A stretch of DNA of 64,000 nucleotides from an uncultured Coprococcus sp. (GTDB lineage Bacteria; Bacillota; Clostridia; Lachnospirales; Lachnospiraceae), in assembly GCA_934277375.1 (NCBI GenBank), contig CAKQTZ010000001.1, positions 372,001-436,000 of the forward strand. Direction: 5' to 3'. Both the position numbers and the translations under genes were made by a program. The notes below the pieces were generated by a model. It ran no database searches. It was not told where the DNA came from and saw only the letters and a program-made list of their open reading frames with translations. The stretch's first letter is position 1, and each line of letters opens with the position of its first letter. Shown here piece by piece: positions 53,699-61,919 of this stretch.

Positions 53699-54598
53699 AT
53701 GTTTGGATATATCGTGGTGAACCAGCCTGAGCTTAAGATGAAAGAATACGATGAATACCGCAGGTATTACTGTGGTCTGTGCAAATCATTGAAGGACAGA
53801 TACGGTGCGAGAGGACAGATAAGTCTCAGCTATGATATGACATTTCTGGTCCTTCTTCTGACGGGACTGTATGAACCGGAGAAGCACTCAGGCAGCAGAA
53901 GATGTATTGCACACCCGACATCGAAGCATACTTATGTGCAGAATGAGTACACGGACTATGTGGCGGACATGAATGTGATACTTACTTATTACAAATGCAT
54001 AGATGACTGGGATGATGAGCATATGCTCACCCGCAAGCTGTATGCGGATGTGCTGCTTGCAGGAAAAAATGGCAGGAGGCTCAAGGAAGATTATCCACAG
54101 AAGATCCAGATTATAGCGGAGAATCTCAAGGCGATAAGCGAGCTGGAGGAGGCGGGATCCGATGACATGGATGCATTGTCAGGGCATTTTGGCAATATAA
54201 TGGCAGAGATCTGTGCCCCGAAACATGATGAGTGGGAATCATATCTCCGCACCATAGGCTATTATCTGGGAAAATATGTCTACATAATGGACGCGTATGA
54301 CGATATAGAGAAGGATATAGGTGCTGGAAATTACAATCCCTTCGTGTGCAGGCTTGCGCATGAGCTGGATATTGATGTACAATCAGTGGGTGTGGATAAC
54401 CCCATAGAACAGGACAAATGGCAGGAGCTTGCAGAGTGGACTAAGGATGTTCTGATGATGATGGTGGCACCACTTGCAAAAGAGTATGAGATGCTTCCTA
54501 TTATTGAGAATGTAGGAATACTCAGAAACATAATATACTCAGGAATATGGGAAGCATATTATGCGACCACAAATAGAAGATGCGGCGATGAGGAATAG
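53699..54598 (+). CDS. DUF5685 family protein
   Basis: A 299-residue, mostly alpha-helical soluble protein starting MFGYIVVNQPELKMKEYDEYRRYYCGLCKSLKDRYGARGQISLSYDMTFL, the hallmark of DUF5685. Possible metal ligands are CGLC (about residues 26-29), RRCIAHP (about 68-74) and APKHDEWE (about 178). The family has no known function but recurs near chaperone genes in Clostridia. It ends 3 bp before the J-protein gene start. Confidence 0.88.
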   Translation: MFGYIVVNQPELKMKEYDEYRRYYCGLCKSLKDRYGARGQISLSYDMTFLVLLLTGLYEPEKHSGSRRCIAHPTSKHTYVQNEYTDYVADMNVILTYYKCIDDWDDEHMLTRKLYADVLLAGKNGRRLKEDYPQKIQIIAENLKAISELEEAGSDDMDALSGHFGNIMAEICAPKHDEWESYLRTIGYYLGKYVYIMDAYDDIEKDIGAGNYNPFVCRLAHELDIDVQSVGVDNPIEQDKWQELAEWTKDVLMMMVAPLAKEYEMLPIIENVGILRNIIYSGIWEAYYATTNRRCGDEE

Positions 54599-54601
54599 AT
54601 T

Positions 54602-55405
54602 ATGAAAGATCCTTACGAGGTGCTGGGCCTCAAAAGAGGTGCCAGTGAAGAAGAAGTTAAAAAAGCATATAGACGGCTGAGCCGGAAGTATCATCCGGAT
54701 GCGAACATCAACAATCCTCACAAGGATGAGGCTGAGGAAAAGTTCAAGGAGATACAGCAGGCGTACAAGTCCATTGTGAGCGGCGAGGCAGACCGTGCAA
54801 GCTACGGCGGTGCAAGCGGTGGCTACGGATCTGGAAGTTCACAGGGCTATGGCGGAGGTTATGGAGCGGGTGGTTCATATGGTGGAAGCTCTTATGGCGG
54901 TTCGTCGGGAGGCTACGGACAGTACGATGATCCATTTGGCGGTTTTGGCGGATTTGGACCATTTGGATTCGGCGGTTATCAGAGACAGAATGATTACGAT
55001 CCGAATGACAAGGATTCCAGATATTTTCAGGCGGCGAAGAGCTACATGAACAGTGGAAGCTATGAGGAGGCGAAGAACGTCCTCAATCAGATAGATAACC
55101 ATGATGCCAGGTGGCATTATTACAGTGGTGTGTGCAATGCCGGGCTTGGCAATCAGATAAGAGCTATGGAGATGCTGAAGCGCGCCATGGAGCTTGAGCC
55201 GGGCAATCAGGAATACCGCCAGGCGTATGAGTCCATCAAGAGTGGACGTCAGTGGTACATGGACAGAGGAGCCGGATATGGAATGGATATGCCTACTGGC
55301 GGAAAGTTCTGCAATAACCTCTGTACCATATGTGCGCTCATGTCTTGCTGTATGGGCGGTATGCCTTGCGTGTGCTGCATGCCTGGTGGATACGGTAGAA
55401 GTTAG
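54602..55405 (+). CDS. J-domain protein with Gly/Tyr-rich linker and Cys-rich C-terminus
   Basis: A 267-residue co-chaperone. The J domain (residues 2-67) has the HPD motif at 31-33 (KYHPDANI). A Gly/Ser/Tyr-rich linker (about 68-125) leads to TPR-like helices (about 135-205, [25 protein letters not shown].., [23 protein letters not shown]). The last 30 residues are hydrophobic with eight Cys ([14 protein letters not shown].., CVCCMPGG). It lacks the DnaJ zinc-finger and CTD domains, so it is not the canonical DnaJ. It should activate the Hsp70 encoded at the head of this operon. Confidence 0.92.
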   Translation: MKDPYEVLGLKRGASEEEVKKAYRRLSRKYHPDANINNPHKDEAEEKFKEIQQAYKSIVSGEADRASYGGASGGYGSGSSQGYGGGYGAGGSYGGSSYGGSSGGYGQYDDPFGGFGGFGPFGFGGYQRQNDYDPNDKDSRYFQAAKSYMNSGSYEEAKNVLNQIDNHDARWHYYSGVCNAGLGNQIRAMEMLKRAMELEPGNQEYRQAYESIKSGRQWYMDRGAGYGMDMPTGGKFCNNLCTICALMSCCMGGMPCVCCMPGGYGRS

Positions 55406-55407
55406 AT

Positions 55408-55447
55408 AACGACCTCCCTGGGAGTCGCCTCTCCCAGGGAGGTCGTT
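55408..55447 (+). terminator. Strong hairpin ending the Hsp70 operon
   Basis: The perfect 17-bp stem 55408-55424 / 55431-55447 (AACGACCTCC.. / ..GGAGGTCGTT) has a 6-nt loop. The T tail is poor, but position and strength fit a terminator. Confidence 0.7.
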
Positions 55448-55580
55448 CGTGTCTTATATTGTCCACCAATAAAATTCGATATTATCAGACATTTACAGGC
55501 ATTTTATGTAAAAAAACTGCAAATTCTATTTGACTATAGTCTAATTTTATAGTGCAAATTAATAAATTTTTCCTCACGTA

Positions 55581-55609
55581 TTGTTAAAAAAAAGGGTTGA
55601 TGATAGAAT
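55581..55609 (+). promoter_or_regulatory. Candidate promoter of glgP
   Basis: TTGTTA at 55581-55586 and TAGAAT at 55604-55609 are 17 bp apart. A 10-bp palindrome GACTATAGTC lies upstream at 55532-55541. Confidence 0.5.
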
Positions 55610-55665
55610 AAAACAGTGAAAATGGAAAAAAATATATCTATTTATCCAAGGAGGGAATGAATCAG

Positions 55666-58113
55666 ATGAAGATGTTAGCAGATTTCGATAAGGAAGGCTT
55701 CAAGAAGGAAGTCATTACTAACGTAAAGACCCTTTTCCGTAAGCCTATCGAGGAGGCTACTCCACAGCAGGTATTCCAGGCAGTCAGCTACGCAGTTAAG
55801 GACGACATCATTGACAGATGGATTGCTACACACAAGGAGTATGAGAAGAAGAACGTCAAGACAGTTTACTATCTGTCTATGGAGTTCCTTATGGGTAGAG
55901 CGCTCGGTAACAATCTTATCAACTTAACCTACTACGATGCAGTTAAGGAAGCACTTGACGAGTTAGGATTTGACCTGAACTTTATAGAGGATCAGGAGCC
56001 TGATGCCGCTCTGGGTAATGGCGGTCTCGGACGTCTTGCAGCTTGTTTCCTTGATTCATTGGCAACACTTGGCTATCCTGCATATGGATGTGGTATCAGA
56101 TACAAGTATGGTATGTTCAAGCAGGGCATCAAGGATGGTTATCAGTTAGAGATGCCAGATGACTGGCTCAAGGATGGCAACCCATTCGAGGTTAAGCGTT
56201 CAGAGTACGCTGTTGAGGTTAAGTTCGGTGGATATGTCAGAGTTGAGAACAAGAATGGCAGAAACTACTTTATACAGGATGGATATCAGTCAGTTCGTGC
56301 CGTACCTTATGACCTTCCAGTCATCGGTTATGGCAACAACGTTGTAAATACACTTAGAATCTGGGATGCTGAGGCAATCCAGGAGTTCTGCCTTGACTCA
56401 TTTGACAAGGGTGAGTATGAGAAGGCAGTAGAGCAGCAGAACCTTGCAAAGACTATCGTTGAGGTTCTCTATCCAAATGACAATCACTACGCAGGTAAGG
56501 AGCTCAGACTGAGACAGCAGTATTTCTTCATCTCAGCTTCAGTTCAGAGAGCAATCCTCAAGTTCAAGGAGCTCAACAAGGACATCCACAAGCTGCCAGA
56601 GAAGGTAACATTCCAGATGAATGACACACACCCAACAGTAGCAGTTGCCGAGCTCATGAGAATCCTCATGGATGAGGAAGGCCTTGAGTGGGATGACGCA
56701 TGGGATATCACAACAAGAACATGTGCATACACCAACCATACGATCATGGCAGAGGCACTTGAGAAGTGGCCTATCGAGCTGTTCTCAAGACTGCTTCCAC
56801 GTATCTACCAGATCGTTGAGGAGATCAACAGAAGATTCGTTCTCAAGATCCAGGAGATGTATCCGGGCAACCAGGATAAGGTTAAGAACATGGCAGTTCT
56901 GTACGATGGCCAGGTTAAGATGGCTCATCTTGCAATCGCAGGTTCTTACTCAGTAAATGGTGTTGCAGCTCTTCATACCAAGATCCTTGAGGAGAGAGAG
57001 CTTAAGGACTTCTATGAGATGAGACCAGAGCAGTTTAACAACAAGACAAATGGTATCACTCAGAGACGTTTCCTGCTTCATGCTAACCCACTTCTTGCAA
57101 GCTGGATCACAGACAAGATCGGTGACGAGTGGATAACCAATCTTTCACACCTTAAGAAGCTTAAGGTATATGTGGATGATGAGAAGTGCCAGCAGGAGTT
57201 CATGAACATCAAGTACCAGAACAAGATCCGTCTTGCAAAGTACATCAAGGAGCACAACAATGTGGATGTAGATCCTCGTTCGATCTTCGATGTACAGGTT
57301 AAGAGACTTCATGAGTACAAGAGACAGCTCCTGAACATCCTTCATGTTATGCATCTGTATAACAGACTGAAGACAGAGCCAGAATTCGATATGTACCCAA
57401 GAACATTCATCTTTGGAGCAAAGGCATCAGCAGGCTACAAGAGAGCTAAGCTTATCATCAAGCTCATCAACTCAGTTGCAGATGTTGTCAACAACGATGC
57501 TTCAATCGATGGAAAGATCAAGGTTGTATTTATAGAGAACTACAGAGTATCCAATGCCGAGATCATTTTCGCAGCAGCAGATGTATCAGAGCAGATCTCA
57601 ACAGCTTCAAGAGAGGCTTCAGGTACAGGTAATATGAAGTTCATGCTGAACGGTGCACCTACACTTGGAACTATGGACGGAGCAAACGTAGAGATCGTTG
57701 AGGAAGTTGGCATCGAGAACGCATTTATCTTCGGACTTTCAGCAGAAGAGGTTATGAAGTATGAGCGCGAGGGCGGCTACAACCCAATGGATATCTACAA
57801 CAACAACCAGGCTGTAAGAAGAGTTCTCACACAGCTTATCGATGGCACTTATGCAAAGGATGATCCGGACAGATTCAGAGATCTCTATGATTCTCTCACA
57901 AAGGAAGATGTATACTTCATCCTCAAGGACTTCGATTCATATGCAGAGGCTCAGCAGAAGGTTGACAAGGCATACCAGGATGAGAAGGGCTGGGCAAAGA
58001 TGGCTATGCTCAACACAGCATGCGCTGGAAAGTTCTCATCAGACAGAACTATCGAGGAGTATGCAAAGGAGATCTGGAAGCTTAAGAAGGTTAAGGTTTC
58101 CCTTGATAAGTAA
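55666..58113 (+). CDS. glgP: Glycogen/maltodextrin phosphorylase (GT35)
   Basis: An 815-residue cytoplasmic enzyme that phosphorolyses alpha-1,4-glucans to glucose-1-phosphate. The family blocks YYLSMEFLMGRALGNNLINL, DAALGNGGLGRLAACFLDS, FQMNDTHPTVAVAELMR and SVNGVAALHT are present. The pyridoxal-phosphate lysine is Lys 658 in EASGTGNMKFMLNG. The ATG at 55666 is preferred (about 11 nt after AGGAGG); the ATG at 55657 is too close to that site. It is a single gene with its own terminator. Its product feeds the phosphoglucomutase encoded at 24849. Confidence 0.96.
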   Translation: MKMLADFDKEGFKKEVITNVKTLFRKPIEEATPQQVFQAVSYAVKDDIIDRWIATHKEYEKKNVKTVYYLSMEFLMGRALGNNLINLTYYDAVKEALDELGFDLNFIEDQEPDAALGNGGLGRLAACFLDSLATLGYPAYGCGIRYKYGMFKQGIKDGYQLEMPDDWLKDGNPFEVKRSEYAVEVKFGGYVRVENKNGRNYFIQDGYQSVRAVPYDLPVIGYGNNVVNTLRIWDAEAIQEFCLDSFDKGEYEKAVEQQNLAKTIVEVLYPNDNHYAGKELRLRQQYFFISASVQRAILKFKELNKDIHKLPEKVTFQMNDTHPTVAVAELMRILMDEEGLEWDDAWDITTRTCAYTNHTIMAEALEKWPIELFSRLLPRIYQIVEEINRRFVLKIQEMYPGNQDKVKNMAVLYDGQVKMAHLAIAGSYSVNGVAALHTKILEERELKDFYEMRPEQFNNKTNGITQRRFLLHANPLLASWITDKIGDEWITNLSHLKKLKVYVDDEKCQQEFMNIKYQNKIRLAKYIKEHNNVDVDPRSIFDVQVKRLHEYKRQLLNILHVMHLYNRLKTEPEFDMYPRTFIFGAKASAGYKRAKLIIKLINSVADVVNNDASIDGKIKVVFIENYRVSNAEIIFAAADVSEQISTASREASGTGNMKFMLNGAPTLGTMDGANVEIVEEVGIENAFIFGLSAEEVMKYEREGGYNPMDIYNNNQAVRRVLTQLIDGTYAKDDPDRFRDLYDSLTKEDVYFILKDFDSYAEAQQKVDKAYQDEKGWAKMAMLNTACAGKFSSDRTIEEYAKEIWKLKKVKVSLDK

Positions 58114-58142
58114 TTATCAGATAGAATGAAATAATAAATAAC

Positions 58143-58184
58143 AAACGGGCATCATATGGTGAAAACCATGTGGTGCCCGTTTTT
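58143..58184 (+). terminator. Terminator after glgP
   Basis: The 18-bp imperfect stem AAACGGGCATCATATGGT / ACCATGTGGTGCCCGTTT (58143-58160 and 58165-58182) has a GAAA loop and ends in T. Confidence 0.9.
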
Positions 58185-58328
58185 GCAGGCTGGTAGCTAT
58201 AGTTGTCATAATAGCTGTATGCATCATTTCTGACAGCAAAAAATAAATATGTATCTATCAATACCCCCATTGCTGTGATATGATGGATATATCTACAGTA
58301 CGCTGTGATGAAAAGGGGGTAAATACAT

Positions 58329-59399
58329 ATGAAGAAAAAAGTAGCATGGCGCAGACTCACTGCGATCCTGCTGACATTTGTCATGGTGTTCATGGTGATC
58401 GCTGTAAGACCGGACACAGAGGCCTTTGCTGCGACAAAGACGCCGGTGGCAACCCATGGAAGGTTGTCGGTGAAGGGGGCAGATCTGGTGGATGCCAAAG
58501 GCAAGAAATTCCAGCTCAGGGGAATCAGCACACACGGTATCAACTGGGATGTGGGATATCATTATGTGAACAAAGCGGCATTTCAGACACTGCGGGATGA
58601 CTGGGGCGCGAACGCTGTGAGACTTGCCATGTATACGTCCGAATACAATGGATATTGCAGTGGTGGCAGCAAGGCGGCACTCAGAAAACAGATATACAAG
58701 GGTGTCAAGTATGCAACAGATCTGGGAATGTATGTCATCATAGACTGGCATATATTGAGCGACGGCAATCCTATGACACAGGTTAGTGAGGCGAAGAAGT
58801 TCTTTGCATCCATGGCGAAGAAATATAAGAATCAGAAGAATATCATATATGAGATATGTAACGAGCCGAATGGATGTGGCTGGGGAGACATCAAGAAATA
58901 TGCAAATCAGGTCATCAAAGTGATAAGAAAGTATGACAAAAAAGCAATCATAGTGGTGGGAACTCCGACCTGGTCCCAGCTCGGATCTGATGGCACACAC
59001 AATGAGGTCGCAGACAGCCCGATCAGAGGGTATAAGAATATCATGTACTCGCTGCATTTCTATGCGAATGAATGGAGTCACAATGAATATCTGCCGGCAA
59101 AACTTGCCTATGCAAGAAAGAAGGGCATAGCGGTTATAGTTACGGAATTCGGCATGTCGGCTGCAAGCGGAGATGGTGGAATAAGTAAAGCATATACTGG
59201 AAAGTGGCTGAACAGGCTGAACAAGGCAAACGTAAGTTATTTTTGCTGGAGCCTGAGTAACAAACCGGAATCAGCATCCCTCATTGCATCGTGGACGAAT
59301 AAGAGGAGCAAATGGAAGACAAACGATTTGTCGGATGCCGGAAGATACATCCGGTCAAAATATAGAGCGAGAAGGAAAGCCCTGGGCAAAAAAGCCTGA
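58329..59399 (+). CDS. Secreted GH5 endo-beta-glucanase (cellulase)
   Basis: A 356-residue exported glycoside hydrolase. The signal peptide runs to about residue 37 (LLTFVMVFMVIAV core, FAA cleavage). The catalytic barrel starts GRLSVKGADLVDAKGKKFQLRGISTHGINW, typical of GH5 subfamily 2. The acid/base is Glu 179 (YEICNEP) and the nucleophile Glu 273 (VTEFG). There is no carbohydrate-binding module, dockerin or sortase motif; the end is a short Arg/Lys-rich tail (KYRARRKALGKKA) that may bind the anionic wall. GGGGGT precedes ATG 58329. It would release cello-oligosaccharides for import and phosphorolysis. Confidence 0.95.
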   Translation: MKKKVAWRRLTAILLTFVMVFMVIAVRPDTEAFAATKTPVATHGRLSVKGADLVDAKGKKFQLRGISTHGINWDVGYHYVNKAAFQTLRDDWGANAVRLAMYTSEYNGYCSGGSKAALRKQIYKGVKYATDLGMYVIIDWHILSDGNPMTQVSEAKKFFASMAKKYKNQKNIIYEICNEPNGCGWGDIKKYANQVIKVIRKYDKKAIIVVGTPTWSQLGSDGTHNEVADSPIRGYKNIMYSLHFYANEWSHNEYLPAKLAYARKKGIAVIVTEFGMSAASGDGGISKAYTGKWLNRLNKANVSYFCWSLSNKPESASLIASWTNKRSKWKTNDLSDAGRYIRSKYRARRKALGKKA

Positions 59400-59407
59400 G
59401 TTGGAAT

Positions 59408-59452
59408 AAAAAATATCCGTCGCTGCACGTTGTGCGGTGGCGGATATTTTTT
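59408..59452. terminator. Bidirectional terminator between GH5 and cold-shock genes
   Basis: The 12-bp outer stem AAAAAATATCCG / CGGATATTTTTT (59408-59419 and 59441-59452) with an inner GCAC/GTGC hairpin is A-rich on the left and T-rich on the right. Confidence 0.88.
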
Positions 59453-59482
59453 GTCCTGAAAATATTCAGTGATATATGTTGC

Positions 59483-59698
59483 TTAAGCTACAACTGTTAC
59501 GTTAGTTGCTCTCTCCTTAGAAGCGTCCTTAGGATCTGCCTCTACATCAAAAGTAACCTTCTGTCCTTCGTTAAGGGTCTTATATCCATCAACATTGATT
59601 GCTGAAAAATGAACAAATACGTCCTTTCCTGTCTCATCATCTGAGATAAATCCATAACCCTTTTCTCCGTTGAACCATTTAACTGTACCGTTCTTCAT
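59483..59698 (-). CDS. Cold-shock domain protein (CspA family)
   Basis: A 71-residue OB-fold protein with RNP1 KGYGFIS and RNP2 DVFVHFSAI, plus the [12 protein letters not shown] start. It binds single-stranded RNA and DNA and acts as an RNA chaperone. On the minus strand AGGAGG lies 8 nt before ATG 59698; a GTG at 59701 is also in frame. Its promoter is about 130 bp upstream, leaving a long 5' leader of about 118 nt, as is common for cold-shock genes whose mRNA leader responds to temperature. Confidence 0.96.
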   Translation of the reverse strand: MKNGTVKWFNGEKGYGFISDDETGKDVFVHFSAINVDGYKTLNEGQKVTFDVEADPKDASKERATNVTVVA

Positions 59699-59823
59699 CA
59701 CGAGTACCTCCTAAAAATAAATTTTGTACTCAATGAAAACACTACAATATACCTTATAGAGAATACTCCAAAGAAAAGCTTACCTTATATAGCAATCGAA
59801 CCGTTAATCTTGAATACGCTACT

Positions 59824-59852
59824 ATCATATTATGTCATGTCTGATTTGTCAA
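59824..59852 (-). promoter_or_regulatory. Promoter of the cold-shock gene
   Basis: On the minus strand TTGACA (59852-59847) and TATGAT (59829-59824) are 17 bp apart. The start would be near 59817, giving a leader of about 118 nt. Confidence 0.75.
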
Positions 59853-59993
59853 TAAATGTTAGTCTTAAAAATTATCAAAAATAACATTGTCGAAGACGAA
59901 GTTATCTATGCGTAAAACTCTTCTCATATAATCAATAGGAGCGGGATATATATATATTGGGTGAAAGTTATACATATCCTGTTTGGAGGGGAA

Positions 59994-60950
59994 ATGAAGA
60001 ATATAAGGTATGTTTTAGTGGGAACTGCATTGGCATTTTTGCTGTGTTATATTATTTCATATATATACAATATGCATATAGGACAGGCTGATGTATCAGA
60101 GATTATGAGGAGTGACAGACGAGTGTGTGTGTACGATGGAGACGACTATGCGCTTATGGATGTGGAGGAGTATACGTCTCTGGTGCTTGCTGGGATGATG
60201 GACGATTCGTGGGGGGACGAGATGCTGAAGACGATGGCAGTGATCATAAGAACTGGGATATATTATCAGATGGATATGGTTGATCAGAGCGCATCGGACG
60301 ATACTGGGACAGGAGGAAATCTCATAAATGAATCGAGACTCAGGGAGATACGATATTCGTACCAGGAACTGAAAAGGATGTGGGGGCACAGTTACGATCA
60401 GGTGCTCCGCAGAAGCCGGGATGCTGTAGCTGATACGGTTGGCAGAGTCATGAAGTATGATGGAAAAATTATCATGCCGGCTTACCATATAGTCAGTGTG
60501 GGACATACTGTAAGTGCTGAGGAAATGTATGGATACGATATACCATATCTGAGACAGGTTTCAAGTGATGCGGACAGAGGTGCGGAGACATTTTCTTCTA
60601 CATTAATATACAGTGATGACAGACTGAGAAAAGAATTCCAGAGCGACATAGATGGAAGCGGTAAATCCAGTGAGGATGTAAAGGTGACAGATGCCACCAC
60701 ATCCGGATTTGCAAAAAGTATAGATGTATTTGGCGCGGTAATAGATGCTGAGGAGTTCAAGGATAAGCTCGGTCTTTTGTCCACAAATATACATATAGAT
60801 AAGGTTGACAGTGGTTACAGGATCATAACTGTCGGGGTGGGAGATTCACTTGGGTTGTCTGTATATGGTGCGGATATTCTGGCTAAAAATGGAGAATCCT
60901 ATAGGGATATCCTGGCTTATTATTATTCAGGAGTAGATATAACCCGGTAA
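59994..60950 (+). CDS. spoIID: SpoIID-like protein, divergent and probably catalytically inactive
   Basis: A 318-residue protein with an N-terminal membrane helix (about 5-25). The core follows SpoIID: YTSLVLAGMMDDSWGDEMLKTMAVIIRTGIYYQ aligns with the YLxGVVAxEMPxxxxxEALKAQAVAARTYA block, and PAYHIVSVGHTVSAEEMYGYDIPYLRQVSSDAD aligns with the HSTSGG..PYLxxVxSxxD block. The lytic transglycosylase Glu of the first block appears replaced (LAGMM) and HSTSGG reads HIVSVG. The ATG at 59994 has GGAGGGG 4 nt before it; GTG 59961 is the alternative. It is followed by a SpoIIQ-like gene, an arrangement known from sporulating Firmicutes. Confidence 0.82.
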   Translation: MKNIRYVLVGTALAFLLCYIISYIYNMHIGQADVSEIMRSDRRVCVYDGDDYALMDVEEYTSLVLAGMMDDSWGDEMLKTMAVIIRTGIYYQMDMVDQSASDDTGTGGNLINESRLREIRYSYQELKRMWGHSYDQVLRRSRDAVADTVGRVMKYDGKIIMPAYHIVSVGHTVSAEEMYGYDIPYLRQVSSDADRGAETFSSTLIYSDDRLRKEFQSDIDGSGKSSEDVKVTDATTSGFAKSIDVFGAVIDAEEFKDKLGLLSTNIHIDKVDSGYRIITVGVGDSLGLSVYGADILAKNGESYRDILAYYYSGVDITR

Positions 60951-61048
60951 CGTGCCAGAAAATTGCATGGTAAATAAATGCAGGATATTTTATATATTTG
61001 TGTATAATTGCCTCTTCAAATGGACATGTTATAGATGAGGTGATGAAC

Positions 61049-61807
61049 ATGAAAAAATTTTTAGGCGGAGTAAAGAAGAATATTTTTTACATCTCACTGA
61101 TCACGGGTATGGCTGTGCTGGTGACGGTGCTTGGACTTTATAACGCAAAGACCAATTCAAATGACAAAAATATAATATCAAAACAGAATACATCAGAGGA
61201 GTCTTTACAGACTAAGGAGACGCTGAGTGACAAGAACGGCGACAAAAAGACGAATGCTGCGGAAGCGGTAACTGAGGATACCACAGATGTTCAGAATACT
61301 GAGGCGGAAGCTGAGGTTACGGATGAGGAGGCTGGCTCGGAGTCAGCGGACAGTGTAGAGACCGGAGTGAATGGATCAGATGTGGAACTCCACTACGATC
61401 CGGCAAACAGTATAGAGTGGCCGTTGGCTGGAAATGTTATCATTCCGTACAGTATGGATTCTACAGTATATTTTGAGACACTGAAGGAGTACAAATGCAG
61501 TCCTGCAATGGTTATAGAAGCGGCAAAGGGCGCAGAGGTAAAGGCTGTATATGAGAGTAAGGTGGCTGAGGTTTCAAGTAATTCGGAGCTTGGCAATTAT
61601 GTCAAGCTTGAGCTTGGGGACGGATATACAGTTACTCTCGGTCAGCTTCAGGATGTGAAGGTTGCACTTGGAGAGCATCTGGAGGCTGGAGATGTGGTAG
61701 GAACCATCGGTGAGCCGAGCAGATTCTACAGTGAGGAAGGAAGCAATCTCTACTTTGCAGTGGAGAAGGACGGTAATCCTGTAGACCCTATGCTTCTTAT
61801 ACAGTAG
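61049..61807 (+). CDS. spoIIQ: SpoIIQ-like degenerate M23 (LytM) domain protein
   Basis: A 252-residue protein. A short cytoplasmic start, one transmembrane helix (about 11-33, IFYISLITGMAVLVTVLGLY), an acidic disordered linker (about 40-110) and a C-terminal LytM fold (about 120-250: WPLAGNVIIPYSMDS.., ELGNYVKLELGDGYTVTLGQLQDVKVALGEHLEAGDVVGTIG). The zinc ligands of active M23 peptidases are missing (LELGDG for the usual H.G.G, LGQL for AHL), as in B. subtilis SpoIIQ. That protein bridges the septum with SpoIIIAH during engulfment. The ATG at 61049 is 6 nt after GAGGTG. Confidence 0.85.
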   Translation: MKKFLGGVKKNIFYISLITGMAVLVTVLGLYNAKTNSNDKNIISKQNTSEESLQTKETLSDKNGDKKTNAAEAVTEDTTDVQNTEAEAEVTDEEAGSESADSVETGVNGSDVELHYDPANSIEWPLAGNVIIPYSMDSTVYFETLKEYKCSPAMVIEAAKGAEVKAVYESKVAEVSSNSELGNYVKLELGDGYTVTLGQLQDVKVALGEHLEAGDVVGTIGEPSRFYSEEGSNLYFAVEKDGNPVDPMLLIQ

Positions 61808-61823
61808 GAAGAAGTGCTGGATA

Positions 61824-61866
61824 AAAAGCCCCACAATATCTCAAACAGATATTGTGGGGCTTTTGC
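61824..61866. terminator. Bidirectional terminator between spoIIQ-like and GH94 genes
   Basis: The perfect 18-bp stem AAAAGCCCCACAATATCT / AGATATTGTGGGGCTTTT (61824-61841 and 61847-61864) has a 5-nt loop and lies between convergent genes. Confidence 0.92.
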
Positions 61867-61919
61867 ACTATATACTTATGTATATTCTCTTATATATGGT
61901 TTATAATCTCTGGTCTATA

